A stretch of 64,000 nucleotides of DNA, taken from positions 30,698,420 to 30,762,419 of the forward strand of contig NC_021674.1 in NCBI RefSeq assembly GCF_000247815.1. The letters are read 5' to 3'. The translations under genes were made by a program, and so were the position numbers. The notes beneath the pieces were generated by a model. That model was not told the origin of the DNA. It did no database searches and saw only the letters and a program-made list of their open reading frames with translations. Below are positions 12,408 to 24,506 of this stretch, piece by piece (the first letter of the stretch is position 1; every line of letters starts with the position of its first letter). Source of the stretch: Ficedula albicollis. Its lineage: Eukaryota; Chordata; Aves; Passeriformes; Muscicapidae.

Positions 12408-13213
12408 TGTGCAGTGCTGCTGCCTGGATGCTGGGTGGCCATGGCAGGCTGTAAAGCCCCAGCAGCAAGGGCAGTTTCCCACTGGCCCTGAGTCCACTCT
12501 GGTGTCCCTGCTGCTTGGTCAGTGCATTGTGGTGACACCAGTTTATAAAGGCTGATTTCAAAGGCAGATCTTCTCTACTGCCCAAGAACAGCCTGTCCTG
12601 CTGTCTGTTCTGCTGCTGGATTAAACCAGCAAAACCCTCAGCACTTCACTTGCCCTGGTGATTTGGTCTAGAGCATTTTGGTCATGCCAAGGGAATGAAA
12701 GTAATTTTTTAAAAGGCAGTCTTTGAAGCTCAACTAACCTTCAGGAAAAAGTGGGTGCTTGGTTCAGCTTTAACAGGTTGTGCAAAATTTATTCTTGTTT
12801 AGGAAGCCACTCTAAGGCTCATTGCTTTAAACCCTTTGATCATGTCCTCTGTGGTTTGCTCATTTTTGTTGTATTCCACTAATGGGAGCTAGAGCTGTGA
12901 CTCCAGAGTCACCTGAAAGTATTCTAACAGGCTGTGTAAGTATCACAGGGGACTGTCAGTGAGACACCAACTCTTAGATGTTTGTGGGTTTCTCTGTATC
13001 TTGAAGTGCAACAGGAGTTTCCCCCTCAAACAAGCACAGGTGTGCAGCTGGGCTGCCCAGTCACCTTCAATGCATCTCAGCCACTTCTCTGATCACACAA
13101 ATGCTTTGGAGTAGGGAGCCAAAGGCTGTTTGCACAGAATTTCAGAGCTGAGGCTTTTTTCTTTATAAAACCATGTTCTGCTAGAGCTTGTGTCTTCCTG
13201 CCTCTCATCAGGG

Positions 13214-13366
13214 CTGATGTGGGCTATAGGTGCATTCTAGGGTCACGGGATTTTATAACTTCTGGGAACTTTCTGTCTATGTACTTTTATATCTGATGTG
13301 GGCTATAGGTGCATTCTAGGATTTTATAACTTTGTTCTGGGAACTTTCTGTCTATGTACTTTTATA
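13214..13366. repeat. two-copy direct repeat, about 79 bp period
   Basis: The unit starts ctgatgtgggctataggtgc and ends tatgtacttttata. It is present at 13214-13292 and 13293-13366. The copies differ by small indels (gtcacgg only in the first, tttgt only in the second). Confidence 0.8.
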
Positions 13367-14056
13367 CTGCACTGGTCTTCACCCATTTTCCTGGCTGGAT
13401 TGGCAGTAGTTGGTCTCCATTAGCAGCCTTAGGTGGAGAAATCCCTACAGATTATGGGGTCCTCTGGTCCTGCTGAGGCTGTTTCCTCTGGCTCAGGGCT
13501 GAGACAGGCTGCTATTTAATATGGGAAAGACTTGTTTTTCCTGCAGTGTGTGCTATGCCTGTTCTTGGGATATGTACTAATAGCTGTACAGAGCTTCAGG
13601 GCCCTTCCTGACTCTGCTCAGTAGTTATCCCAGCCCCCTGCAAGGTAAATCATAGTAATCAGGCTTATTTTAGACAGGCATGGAGCAGTTGTGATTTGAC
13701 CAGGTCCCTGCTATAGCTGCTTGCACATTCTCCTTTCTGGGAGAGACAACAGCAGGAAATTTTTAGTCCTCAACCCATGCAGGAGGGTCCACCCCAAAAA
13801 AGCTCCATATTCTGCTTTTCAGTGTCTAGAGCTGCTCATCCCAACAGAACCAAAGGCTTTTAAATAGTGGTTGATATCAGAAAATGGGGAAAATTGCTTA
13901 ATAATATATCTCCTAGGAATTCCGTGACTCATACCCAGAACTGCCTGGCTCATCTCCTCTGTGGCTCAAGAGGTGGGAGAAGCCACCCTGGGCAGTGGGC
14001 ACGAGGAGATGGGGTACTGCTCATTTCCATCTTTACCTCTTCTTTCCTTTCTACAG

Positions 14057-14196
14057 CTCCTGCCCAGGCCCAAATCATCCATGCTGGGCAAGCGTGCGTG
14101 GTGAAGGAAGACAACATCAGCGAGCGCGTGTACACGATCCGGGAGGGGGACACGCTGGTCCTGCAGTGCCTGGTCACAGGACACCCCCGGCCACAG
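14057..14196 (+). CDS. MDGA1: MDGA1 coding exon a: N-terminus of mature protein and first half of Ig1
   Basis: The exon follows the acceptor tctttcctttctacag and ends CCACAG before the donor gtaagc. It is 140 bp: two bases completing an Ala codon begun in the previous exon, plus 46 codons. It reads PAQAQIIHAGQACVVKEDNI..HPRPQ, equivalent to about residues 24-69. This is the segment just after signal peptide cleavage, followed by the A-B strands of Ig1. The first conserved Ig cysteine is in LVLQC. Ig1 with Ig2 forms the neuroligin-binding part of MDGA proteins (family knowledge). The exon is entered in phase 1 and left in phase 0, so it works as a pair with exon b. The segment has several CpG dinucleotides at third positions, unlike its introns. 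Confidence 0.95.
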
Positions 14197-16924
14197 GTAA
14201 GCCTCCAGCCTCACCTGTCACCCGTGCTCCCCCTTGTAGTCTCCACACAGGGGAGAATTGTGGGCAGTGGGGTGTCCAGCTTTCTCCTGCATGCTGGACT
14301 CGGGTAGGCATGCCCCATTCTGCAAGCACTTAGCCTGTTAAGATATGAAGGATTTAAGCTCACTTTTGTGGAAAAGAGTCCACAAAGCTTTGCAGGAGCT
14401 TACAAAGACCTTCTACTTGTCTTCAGTATGTGAAGTCCCTCCAAAAACTGAAAGTCCAAACTGTCAAAAGTCAAATCTTTAACCCTCTTACTACAAAATA
14501 GGAACATCCTAGAAGATGTTTGCTATGCTTGCCTTAGGAGTTGGTCCTTCATGGTCCATCCATTTCTCAGCCTCTCTGGATGCACAGCCAAGGGGATGCT
14601 GCTTGGGGGAGTTTGGGAAGCTGTTGGTAGTGCACTTCCCTGAGCCCCAGGCAGAGCCAGCTGTTCATTGCTTTGTGGCCACCAAGCAGGGGCAGAGTCA
14701 GAGGTGCAGCACTGGACACATCCATGCTGTGGTCAGAGACACAGTCCAGTGGGCAGGTACAAAGCTGAGCTGGGCTAATGGTTGCGGTCCTTACTTGGGT
14801 GCCCAGAGGTTTGCCCAGCCTCAGGCCCCTGCAGCCAGCTCAGCACCCTTCAGATACTCAAGGTTCAGTGTTAGTGTGGGTGTGTCCATAGAGGTACTGG
14901 CCTGGAGCCTGGGTCTGCCAGCTCTGGGACAGAGCGGGGTTGGAGTGGCAGCTGCTGCAGACTGCGAGGCTGGACGTGCCAGAATACACTCAGGGGAGCC
15001 ACATGTGATATGTGCTTGGCCCCATTTTTCAATCCTGCCAAAGATACTTGTGGCAAGAAGCCATGCATCTTCTTATGCCAGCCAATGCCTCTGTGGGCTT
15101 GCCTGTGAGGAGCTACTTGGCGATGAGGTGAAGACAAAGGTGAGGATTTGAAATGGTTTTTCCAACAAAATAATATCCTGGAAACAAAAAGAAAATTACC
15201 TGAGGCAAGTCAGCAGAAACAACCAGCATAGGCTTGTGACAGTGATGGGCAAATGATACCTATGTGCATCAGAAATGGGGAATTTGGTAGCAGTGGCCCT
15301 GCCTGAGGTTGTGTGGAAAGGTCCTGGCAGGTTGTAGGGATTTGAGCCTGAGTAGCTAGAGAGATTTCTGGAGCAGAGCCTGTTGCAGACATCATGCTAG
15401 TGGGCAACACTCTGGCTTGTCATTGCCCAGACCTGCACAGGGGACACCAGAGCCTGGAACCAGGCACGACCAGGGAGACTGGAACCTGCACATATAAAAT
15501 GTGGCATGCATCCTATTTCTGCTCTCCCTCCTAATGGATTGATTTCTTCCCCAGCTAGGCTCTTATCCTAACCTTTGTTTAATCTTCTCTTTCCCTTTCT
15601 ATCAGCCAGTCATTAAAGCATGAAAATGTGGCCAAAATACTAAAATGAGATTGTGATTGAAAAGATTAAAGAGCTGGCTGAAGTGTCCTTCAAAACAGGA
15701 GACTCCAAGAGCCTTGGGGCCCTCAGACAATTTCATAAGCCTACAAAGGCTGAATAAATCTATGGTCAATAGCTCCAAAAATCTGCTCAGCCTAGTGCTC
15801 TGGGGTGGGATAGAGACTCCCCTGCTTCTTCTAGAGCATCAGCACCAATCAGGTGATGGCAGTGAGCTTTAGGCAAAGTCTGGCAGAGTGCACAAGGTAT
15901 TTGGTCCATCTTATCTATGGTCAATGCTGAATAAAAATCTCTCTTCTTTCTGCTGACTGATCTTGCTGGATCTCAGTTCCAGAGTCTAAATTGTCCCAGA
16001 GTAATAGGCTGGTGGTCAGCAGCCTTTAGAAGGGAGGTTGCAGATATAGAAAACCAATGGGCTGAGAAAAGGCATCTCTCTCTTTCATTGTGTGCAGTGC
16101 ACAAAACAAGGGGGAAGCTTGTACTGCCATTGTGAGGGCTGTACCTCATTCCAGACAAAAGAGAAACCCTTCAGACTTCAGGATTGCTCTCCTCTTGCCA
16201 CCATTCACCATGAAATATCATGCAGCTCTGTTGCTCCTGCAAGCCAGGATCTTAAGACATGTAACATAAGGACAAAGAAATGAAAAGCTTGAAATCTGAA
16301 GGGATTTTTTTTTTCTTTTTTTTTTTTTTTCTCTGTATCTTTAACAGCAGAGGAAAAGCTTGTGTACTGCAAAAGGATGACTTACAAAAATAAGATACAC
16401 AGGGGTTCCCAGTGGGAAAGGGGCAAGAGTCAGATAGTAACTGCATTTTCTCACTCGTGGAAAAGCAAAAAGCAGAAATAGCCTTGCTATCCAGAAAAAG
16501 ATGAGTGTGGACTGCAGTAAAAGCTCTGTAGCTGTGAGCTGGTGTCTGCTGTAGTGTCGTGGCCTGCCAGCCACGTGGGGTCTCGAGGCTGAATGCTGAG
16601 TCCTGTGCTGGGCAGACAGTGGCATAAAACTGAGCAAGCTGCTGGGTTTGCAGGATCAGAGCAGGAGTGGCAAACATGCAGGGTGTGTCTGGGTGAATTG
16701 AGGGGTTGTCCTGGACTCCTGGATGTTGGGATTGGCAATGGACCAGAATCACTGGCTGGGCTACTGAGATCAGTAGTTGAGCTTTGGTAAGTCTGGCAGT
16801 GCTGCAGGACCTCTTTATGGAAGTAGCTAGGAAAGAGGGGAAAGAGCAACAAGGGGAGCTCTGCTGGATCTTGGGATCTCTATTTTGTGTCCCTGATTTC
16901 ATTTCTCTTGTTCTTGTCATGCAG
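14197..16924 (+). other. MDGA1: intron between Ig1 exons a and b
   Basis: A 2,728-bp phase-0 intron with donor gtaagc and acceptor ttgtcatgcag. It holds a 211-codon open frame at 14516-15151 that matches nothing I know and a T-rich tract at about 16307-16330. Otherwise it is plain sequence with no recognised element. Confidence 0.85.
16307..16330. repeat. T-rich tract
   Basis: About 24 bases of T with one C lie inside intron a-b. It could be a simple repeat or a reversed poly(A). No adjacent element was recognised. Confidence 0.6.
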
Positions 16925-17099
16925 GTGAGATGGACCAAAACTGCTGGCAGCGCGTCGGACAAATTCCAAGAGACGTCAGTGCTTAACGAGACCCTTCGGA
17001 TTGAGAAGATCCAAAGGCTGCAGGGGGGCCGCTATTACTGTAAAGCAGAAAATGGGGTTGGGGTCCCTGCCATCAAGTCCATTCGAGTAGATGTGCAGT
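16925..17099 (+). CDS. MDGA1: MDGA1 coding exon b: second half of Ig1
   Basis: The exon begins GTGAGATGG (Val-Arg-Trp, with the core Ig tryptophan) directly after atgcag, and ends ..GTGCAGT before gtaagt. Its 175 bp give 58 codons plus the first base of a Tyr codon completed in exon c. It reads VRWTKTAGSASDKFQETSVL..VDVQ, about residues 70-127. It supplies the Ig1 tryptophan and the second cysteine in GGRYYCKAENG, the canonical F-strand motif. NET in VLNETLRIE is a possible N-glycosylation site. Entry is phase 0 and exit phase 1. Confidence 0.96.
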
Positions 17100-20000
17100 G
17101 TAAGTCGTTTAGTGGCACCCCAGACCTTCCCACAGTTCTACTGCGTGTCTGTGCCTCGCTGCGGGGCCGCAGGGAGCTGCACTGCCCTAGCGCCACGTGC
17201 ACCTGCAGAGGGACTGCCGTGGTCTCCTCATGGTCTTTTTACCCAGAAGGTCAGATCCATCCCTGCAAAATGTAGGTCTGCTGTCCTTGTGAGTCATTCC
17301 TGCCTAGGAGTCGTGGTATCTGTCACTGACAGGGCTCCCCAGCACTTGTCTGGGATGTAGCGTTGAGCGTGGCTTCTGCTTTCTTTGTATTCCTTTGGAA
17401 GCTGGCAGAGCTTGAAGCAAGCAATGTTTCTTGAAGTTGGTAGTGCCCCGGATGTTGGGGGTGTTCCTGAAACCAGTGTCCTGTTCCCGGCATTGCTGCT
17501 TTTGCTGAAAACTCTGTAACGCAGCTGAGGAGGCTGAGCTGTGATAGAATGAATGTGAAGGTGACTCAACATTGCCCTGGTTGGTCACAGTGCCCATAAT
17601 GTGAAGATGACTCAACATTTCTCTGGCTAGTACCCATCCTTCTTCAGTCCTGGAGATGCTGCTACTGGTTTTCCACCTTGGGCTTCAAGTTCTGAGAGTT
17701 TCTCTTAATTTTTTTATCTTGGACTTTATTTTTGGGCCGATGTGGTCAAAAGGGAGGGAAATTGAACTTACTCCATAAGGCCTAAATGGGAGAAATCCAA
17801 GATTTAATGTCTAGGCAACTTGTTTTGCTCTCTTGGAGAAGATTACCATTACATTGTCTTTGACTATCCAGTATTCCAGTTTTCTCTAGCCCAACTAACA
17901 CCAAATCCCTCTCCTCACTCATATTATCTGAGAAGGAAAGAGGTTGGTGCTAAAATATTGTAAAGTGTGCTAAAGCAGCTGAATCTGTCCCTGAACATGT
18001 CATGAGCTGCTCTATATTCGTTCCAGCAAGAAAGTCCTTCCTTCTGAGCTGAGGGGCACTGTGGTCATCTGTCAGTGGAACGCCCACCACTCTTCAAGAC
18101 CCCAGTACATGCCTGGAGTTTGGGCAGACCTTTTTGCTGGCAGCAACTGCTGCCTGACTGCTTTCCTTTCAGTCCTTCTGTCCAACCCCACTGTGATGTG
18201 ACTCTCACAAAATGTGCCACAGACTTGGGCATCCTTAGCTTTTGGCAGGTTCATGATCCACTGTGATACTATATGGCTGGGAGTAGCTCCCATCTATTCC
18301 TTCCTTTCCCTGCCATTTATTGGAGTAGTGTAGTGTGGGCACTGTCCTGTCTAGGCTGTGTAAATGGATTTCTCCAACAGCAGCCACTGTGGATAGGGTG
18401 AGTGTTCTTTCATTGGCATTGCATCACTTTGTTTAGAGAAGTTCTGGCATCTGCCCTAGATCTGCTTGGCTTCTCTGCCTGTTTCTTCCCCTACATGTAG
18501 TGGAGGCATATGATAACTCTCCATTGCAAAGGGTACTTGGTTTTCTCAAGGCTCAGTGTGACACTTTGCCAGGGCCTGTGTCTTTAGGAACAGGAGTGTG
18601 CCATGAATCTCTTCCTGCCCTGAGGGTGCTCCCTTGGTGCAGGCTGGAACTAGAGTGATGTAGTGTCCCATGGTCCCTCATGCAGCTCTGACCTGTAGAA
18701 CTGTGGGGCTAATGGGGTGGCCAAGGGCTTTCTCATACTAACATCTACTCTGCAGATGGACTTGGTACTGTACCTCTGTTCTGCTCGCTTGGTTTTTGGG
18801 GAGGAGAGACTATTTTCTGCTAGTATTTGCAGTAGGTACAAAGGGAACACATGGGAAAAGCCACAGTTTTTGTTGAACGCTCACCCAGGCAACCTTCAGC
18901 TGAATGAACCAGAATTTGAGAACAAACCCCTTCTTTTCCTGCATCCCATTTTGTAGTTAGAGGTAAGTAATCACTCTCATGTGTACCTTGGTGTCCTTGA
19001 CAGCTGCTGCTAGTCTTCAGTCATACTTTTAGTGTTTGACAGTGAGGTTGCTCAGAGAGCATCCTTAGTGCCAAGAGGATATTAAACTGGAAACTCTAAC
19101 CCATGTAGCATGATATTCCTCTGCTCCAAGTGGGCGTCGGTGAGGCTTTAAAGTATTGGTTGGATACTGGCACAGAGGCAGCTGCTTTTCTGAGTATTTC
19201 CACGTGGGAGACAGAGAAAGCAAAGAAAAGAAAAGAATGAATGTTTACAAGCTTTTATTGTGCATGAAACATCCCATGTGATCATCTCCTTGAACAGCCT
19301 TGGGCCAAATTTATCATTTGAGCAGCTCACTGACATCAGTGGCATTACTCGTACATCCAAGGACACACATTGTCGTAGGTCTTATTTTAGCTTTTCTCAG
19401 GAGGGCTAGACCTAGAGCTGACTTCTACAAAAGAAGGCTGAAGGATTCAAAGGAGGAAAGTTTTAGCAACCAAAAAGAAGGTGTTGTTTTCTGTGTAGGG
19501 AGTAGCTGGGAGCCAGGAGACTGGAATGGTGAGCTGCTTCTTCGCTTAGTAAGGGCAGTGTTTTACCTGCTGAGAAACGGTCCCAGAAGGATGGTAGCTG
19601 CAGAGCCACTCTTGTGAAGTTTGAAAAATAAAGGAGGGTTAAGGACAAAGGAGGAAAGGAAGAGAGGTTGTGCTCTGGGTCCTGGTCCAAAAGAATTTGA
19701 TGTCACCTACGACCACATAAAGATAACACTGTTTGGAAAGGAGACTTTTCTATCCGCATGTTTTTCTTCAGCCATGGGTGTTTTTTGGTTGGCAGAGGTC
19801 TTTTTCTGGGATATATTTTGTGTCTTGCCATTATTCCATTAATGGCTGTACTCATATCTCTGAGCTATGGTCAAGCAGACAAATTTCAGATCGCATAACA
19901 ATTGCTGTCTGCCAAGCATACAGCTCACTAAAAGATGCAAGCCCACAAGTTGATGCTTGTGATTCAGCAGAGAGCATACGTTGGTTGGATGACTTGTTAG

Positions 20001-21400
20001 CAGAAACTCATCCCTGCTTCCCTCTTCCTTTCTGGGAGTCAGATCTCCAAACTTACAAATTTTTAAAATAAAGTATTGTGAAAACTAAGTGGCATGGGAG
20101 GGCAGGAGGTGATGAATGTGTTAAGCACATGAAGAGGATCATGCTGGCAGCACACGAAGATACTGGGTACATGTACCTTGGTTTCCTTGCAGCTGGGGAT
20201 GTGGTGATAATGCTCCTGAAAATATAAAATTGCTTCAACTTGAGCTCAAAAGGTGCCTTATATGACATACTTAAAGACACAGGGACTGATTTCCATTTTA
20301 GAGGGCCAGTTCTTGTGAGAGGGGATCTTTATATTTAATCTCAGTCTCAAAGTGGTTTTGTGAGGAGAAACACCCACTGCCTCTGAGGTGTCCCCCATGC
20401 TACCTTGATGTTCAAACATTGTTACCTGCTGCAACTTCCGAGAAAATTGTCCCTTTTTAGCAGGAGAGGAACTGTAGGGGGGGCCCTATGCTCTGTGTGG
20501 GTGGAGAAAATTCTCTTCCTGCAGGGCTATTGCTTCTGTCCTTGCAAGTGTAGCCACTGATAACCATTGATTGAGTTGTGGCTGCGTGTCTGGTGAGGGT
20601 ACAATAAGGGAATTGAAAGGAGCATCGTTTGAAAAGAAAGAGAAAAAAAGAATCTCATCAGTTTAGGGAGGAGTAATGGAGTTGCAGTGACTAGAAGTTG
20701 CCAAAGGACAGTTGATATAGATTTCGAAGAAAATACACAGAGGATATTTAATAGGAAGAGAGAGAAATTATACATACCTATTACAGTGTTTTGCATCTCA
20801 TATTACCATTACTACCCATGAGATTTGCTCTGCCTAGATGACTTTCCAACTCAGCTCCTTGATCTTGACCTGATTTTTTACTTTAATTCCTTGTGTTGAA
20901 GGTTTCTCCTGACGTTTCTATGGACATCTCACAGCCCTGGGCTGAGCCCCTTGATTTCAGGGGAGATTTGGGAATTAGAAAATGGAGTAATTATGATGGA
21001 ACTGAGCTTCCTGGGATCCTTTTGACCTCTCACTGAAGTAGAAAGTAGCGATTTTCTGTAGGGGGGTTCCATTGAGGAATGTGAGGCAGCCCTTTTCTCT
21101 GGGACACATATGGCAGGCAGGTAGTTTTTTTTTGAGGGCTGCAAACCAGGGACTGCTTTCTATTCTCTGAAGGTTTGTGTGGTGAGTGGGAGAATCCTGG
21201 CTTCTCCTGTCTGTTCCCTTTAGATATTGTTTGTACTACCTGCCCTCAGATCAGCTCTTCAATGAGCAGCTGTCATCAGCCAAATGTGTGGGACCTTCCC
21301 CCCTCCTCAGTGGTACCTGCAGCACCATCTGCTCTGCAGGCTGCACAGGCAGACCGAGCTCTGCTAACGAGGGCTGCGACCCTCCTTGCCTCCCTTGCAG
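17100..21400 (+). other. MDGA1: intron between Ig1 and Ig2
   Basis: A 4,301-bp phase-1 intron with donor gtaagt and acceptor ctcccttgcag. It includes a degenerate 46-bp direct repeat at 17552-17642. Short open frames on both strands look random. No other gene or mobile element was recognised. Confidence 0.85.
17552..17642. repeat. imperfect two-copy direct repeat, 46-bp period
   Basis: The sequence aatgtgaaggtgactcaaca followed by a tctggt-like end occurs at 17552 and again, diverged, at 17598. It is an older duplication than the others in the window, judging by the mismatches. Confidence 0.6.
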
Positions 21401-21597
21401 ATCTAGATGAGCCTGTTCTCACCGTGCACCAGACCATCAGCGATGTACGTGGCAGCTTCTACCAGGAGAAGACCGTCTTCCTCCGCTGCACCGTCAACTC
21501 CAACCCGCCAGCCCGCTTCATCTGGAAACGGGGAGCCGAGACACTTTCTCACAGCCAGGACAACGGTGTGGACATCTATGAACCCCTCTACACACAG
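21401..21597 (+). CDS. MDGA1: MDGA1 coding exon c: first part of Ig2
   Basis: The exon starts ATCTAGATGAG after cccttgcag. With the T from exon b it gives Tyr-Leu-Asp-Glu. It is 197 bp, with 65 complete codons ending LYTQ before donor gtgcaa. It reads LDEPVLTVHQTISDVRGSFY..IYEPLYTQ, about residues 129-193. It carries the first Ig2 cysteine in VFLRC and the core tryptophan in RFIWKRG. Ig2 takes part in neuroligin binding with Ig1 in this family. The donor gtgcaa is weaker than the others but is supported by perfect frame continuity into exon d. Confidence 0.95.
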
Positions 21598-24373
21598 GTG
21601 CAAACCAGCAAACCTCTGCCAGCTCGTGTTCAGTGTCTTGCTGATGCAGGGCGCTGTAGTGGGTGGTGTTTTTCCTTCCCTGCACGGATTGTGATGCTGG
21701 GGAGAGGGTGCAGGCTGCTGCAAGGAGTGCTGCCTCCAGAAGGGCTGGTAGACCTTCCTTCTGCATGCACATTCCCAGGGAGCAAGAGGAGCAGAGCAGT
21801 AGGAGGGAGTGTGGCCTAGGAGGATCTTTCCCTGAGAGCAGTGACACTGTTCCCCCACTGAGGTTTTGCAGCTGTTGGATGGCTGGGACTAAAATCCCAA
21901 CAGTCCCAAGACTGGATTTCCTCTATGTCCCATCACTATTTTTTTTTTCTTAATTGAGTGCCCAGGCTCCATATATCAGGGAAGGGCTTCCTGTTTAGCA
22001 GTGTGAGCAAATGGCAGGCATTGCTGTGGGATCCATGAGTTTTTTGTAATGGCCACAAGTAATGGGGAGTCCAACTGCTTGGGCACTACCTGACTATTGT
22101 CCTGTGACAAGGAGTCCACATCTTTTCTCCTTTTCCTGCTCGCCTGTGTTGGACTTCCCCTACACAACCAGGTTTCCCCTGTAAACAACACTTTCTTCAC
22201 AGTAATTAGCCAGCCAATGCAATGGGAGATGGAAGGGAACTTTTCTTTTGCCAGGGCACTCTGGGCATGTTACCCTAAGCTGAACTCAGGATCTGAATGT
22301 CCTTTAGATGCTAATCAGCCCCAGTACTTCCAGCAAGGCTGCTAGGGAACACATGGGTGGGAAGAAAAGGTGGAAAGGGCAGCTCTCCAGGGCACCTGTT
22401 TCATCCCAAGCACCTTCCTGCATTCCCAAAGTTGGGCCCAGAGCACATTCTGGCTGAGTTTGATTTCTGAGCAATGCCCCAGGCAACCTTTAAGTTAATG
22501 TAGTCATGTTCATATTTTATTGAAACACACCATCTCTGTAGGTCATGGAAATGGGCATCCAAATGGAAATATTCAGCTGGATGAGGAGGGAGGAGAGAGC
22601 TGCAGGTTAGTGGCAGATTTGCAGAAACACTGTAGGTCAGCACTGCTGTTTGGCCCTGAAGACAACTGTGTCTGTGTACTATATGGCTCCCAATTAGGAC
22701 ATCCTTGGCCTTGGAGGAAGCCACCATGGGCTCTTCCAGTTTTCACTAGGCTCAGTGTAAATAACAGGAGACGTTGCCTAATGAGAAGATGTCTTAGGAC
22801 TTGGGATATTTTCTCTAGCTAAATAGGCACCTGGCAAAAATTCCCCACGTTGCAGCATTAATGTTTAAATGATCTAGCGTGCTGCAGCTCCTGTCAGGCA
22901 ATGCTCCTGACGTGATGGGTCATTCCCAGCTCTGAAAGAGGGTGTTGGGGCTGCTGTGCTCAGACAGGCATGCCCTTGTGGTCCTCTCCTTAACACCAGC
23001 ATAAGCCTGAAAGTTTGGGCTGGTAAGAGTTGAAGTTAACAAAAACACACCTCAGCAACACTGTTGGAAGAGGAAAATCTTGCTGGAATGTTTAACAAAG
23101 TACCTCCTTGTACTGGAGTTTGCAGTCTTGTCTTAGAGATAAACCTTTATCAGTGTCAGGTTTCAATGGCCTTTTACATTAAAAACAAGGTGAAGACTTC
23201 GTTGTTTAAGCTTTTTAAAACTTGCTTACACTGAGGGTTTATACAGATATACCTAAATTCACTAATCAATAAACAGGATACATATGACCCTGTAAGTACG
23301 CAGATGACCTGCATATCATAAATGCCACGATTTGTGTGGCATAACAACAATTCTCAGGGGACAGAACTTTCCTAGGGTTGTCGGTGCCCTAGGTTTAATA
23401 ATTCTGATTTACTCACTTCACATCCTTGTTCTCTGCATATTAGCATTCCTGAGCTCATTGTCCAGTCCCTTGAGGTTGTCCTCAGGGGGATTTGTCATGC
23501 TGACACCTCCTTACACTTGCAGGCAGTTATGGAATGGATTCTCCAAAAGAGATTTAGACAAACTCAAGGAGAACAACAGCACCAAGCTGTCAGTGGAAGA
23601 CATACGAGTTGCAGGGTGTGCAAACCATAGGGTGATACTCAGAGCTGTCTGCATTCCATAAATAAAAGTATACAGAACACGTCTATGGTTAATGTAGCAA
23701 CTTGATTCTGTTTCTGTAACAAGCCAGTAACTAATGGAGTGCAGGGAGTGATTTTATTTGTTACCTTAGAATGAGAAAAGGCTATCAAAGTCTCTGCAGT
23801 CACTCTGGATTTACATCAGCATAAATGAGATTAGAATCTGGAGAGGAGAGATCAGAAAGTTTTGGAAGTTCTTTGAGTATTTCTCTGATTTTGGTTTACC
23901 TCCTGTACTGCAGATTTCTGTTGAACTTGTCATATTTAGGCCAGTATTAATGCTTCAATCTGCTCTGATTTACTTTGGTTTGGCAATGCTGAGTCCCCAG
24001 TGACTTCCTTTGGGTTCCTACTGACGTCTCAGATCTCAATGTCTGTTCTGGGATGGCTAAAGTTTGTCATGTTCTACAAGACGTTTCTGGCACTAGTTGA
24101 TGAAAAATTATGCCCAGGCCTGTTTGGCAGTGCTTTCAGGTCATGGCATACGGTTGCTGGCTCTTTTGTGAAACCCTGTAGGTGAAATGACCACCGTAAA
24201 CATTTTGTGTCTCCTTTATATAGAGCGAGAGCTTGAAATCTGCACAGTTCCCTAAGGTTTTCATGGGAGCTGCTAGTAATCTGTAAACTTCAGGACTGGA
24301 TACAGGCTTGGAATGATGATCTGTGCTTTGGACACCTGTGTCATTTTTTGCCCCTATTTTTCCCAAATCCCAG
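21598..24373 (+). other. MDGA1: intron inside Ig2 (c to d)
   Basis: A 2,776-bp phase-0 intron with donor gtgcaa and acceptor cccaaatcccag. It shows no recognised element. The AT-rich part around 23.1-23.3 kb contains nothing identifiable. Confidence 0.85.
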
Positions 24374-24506
24374 GGTGAAACCAAAGTCCTGAAGCTGAAG
24401 AACCTTCGACCTCAGGATTATGCCAGCTACACGTGCCAGGTGTCTGTCCGCAATGTCTGCAGCATCCCTGACAAAGCCATCACCTTCCAGCTCACAAACA
24501 CCACAG
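24374..24506 (+). CDS. MDGA1: MDGA1 coding exon d: second part of Ig2
   Basis: The exon starts GGTGAAACC after cccag and ends ACCACAG before gtgaga. It is 133 bp, 44 codons plus one base. It reads GETKVLKLKNLRPQDYASYT..FQLTNTT, about residues 194-237. The second Ig2 cysteine sits in the DYASYTCQVS motif. NTT at the end is a possible N-glycosylation site. Entry is phase 0 and exit phase 1, so exons c and d form a removable in-frame Ig2 unit, in the same split arrangement as Ig1. Confidence 0.95.

Larger units (their letters stand above)
1..14056. other. MDGA1: upstream intron of MDGA1 (5' part of window), no coding exon recognised
   Basis: No open frame here resembles a known protein, and no MDGA1 signal-peptide exon or CpG-rich first exon was found. 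The first exon in this window starts in phase 1, so the stretch is most simply the 3' part of intron 1. It contains an LTR-like segment (540 to about 1150), short tandem duplications, AT-rich possible regulatory DNA near 2.0-2.3 kb and 3.1-3.2 kb, a 341-bp tandem duplication (5652-6328) and a T-rich tract (7607-7670). Between about 8.4 and 12.3 kb, and from 13.4 to 14.05 kb, I see only ordinary unique-looking sequence. Confidence 0.7.

Noticed and set aside
1..14056. MDGA1 first exon (signal peptide) within the window
   Set aside because: I looked for a hydrophobic Met-initiated segment followed by a phase-1 donor in a CpG-rich setting and found none convincing, so it was placed outside the window.
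14516..15151. 211-codon open frame between the Ig1 exons
   Set aside because: No homology recognised and no splice-site support. It looks like a random open frame in GC-moderate intron.
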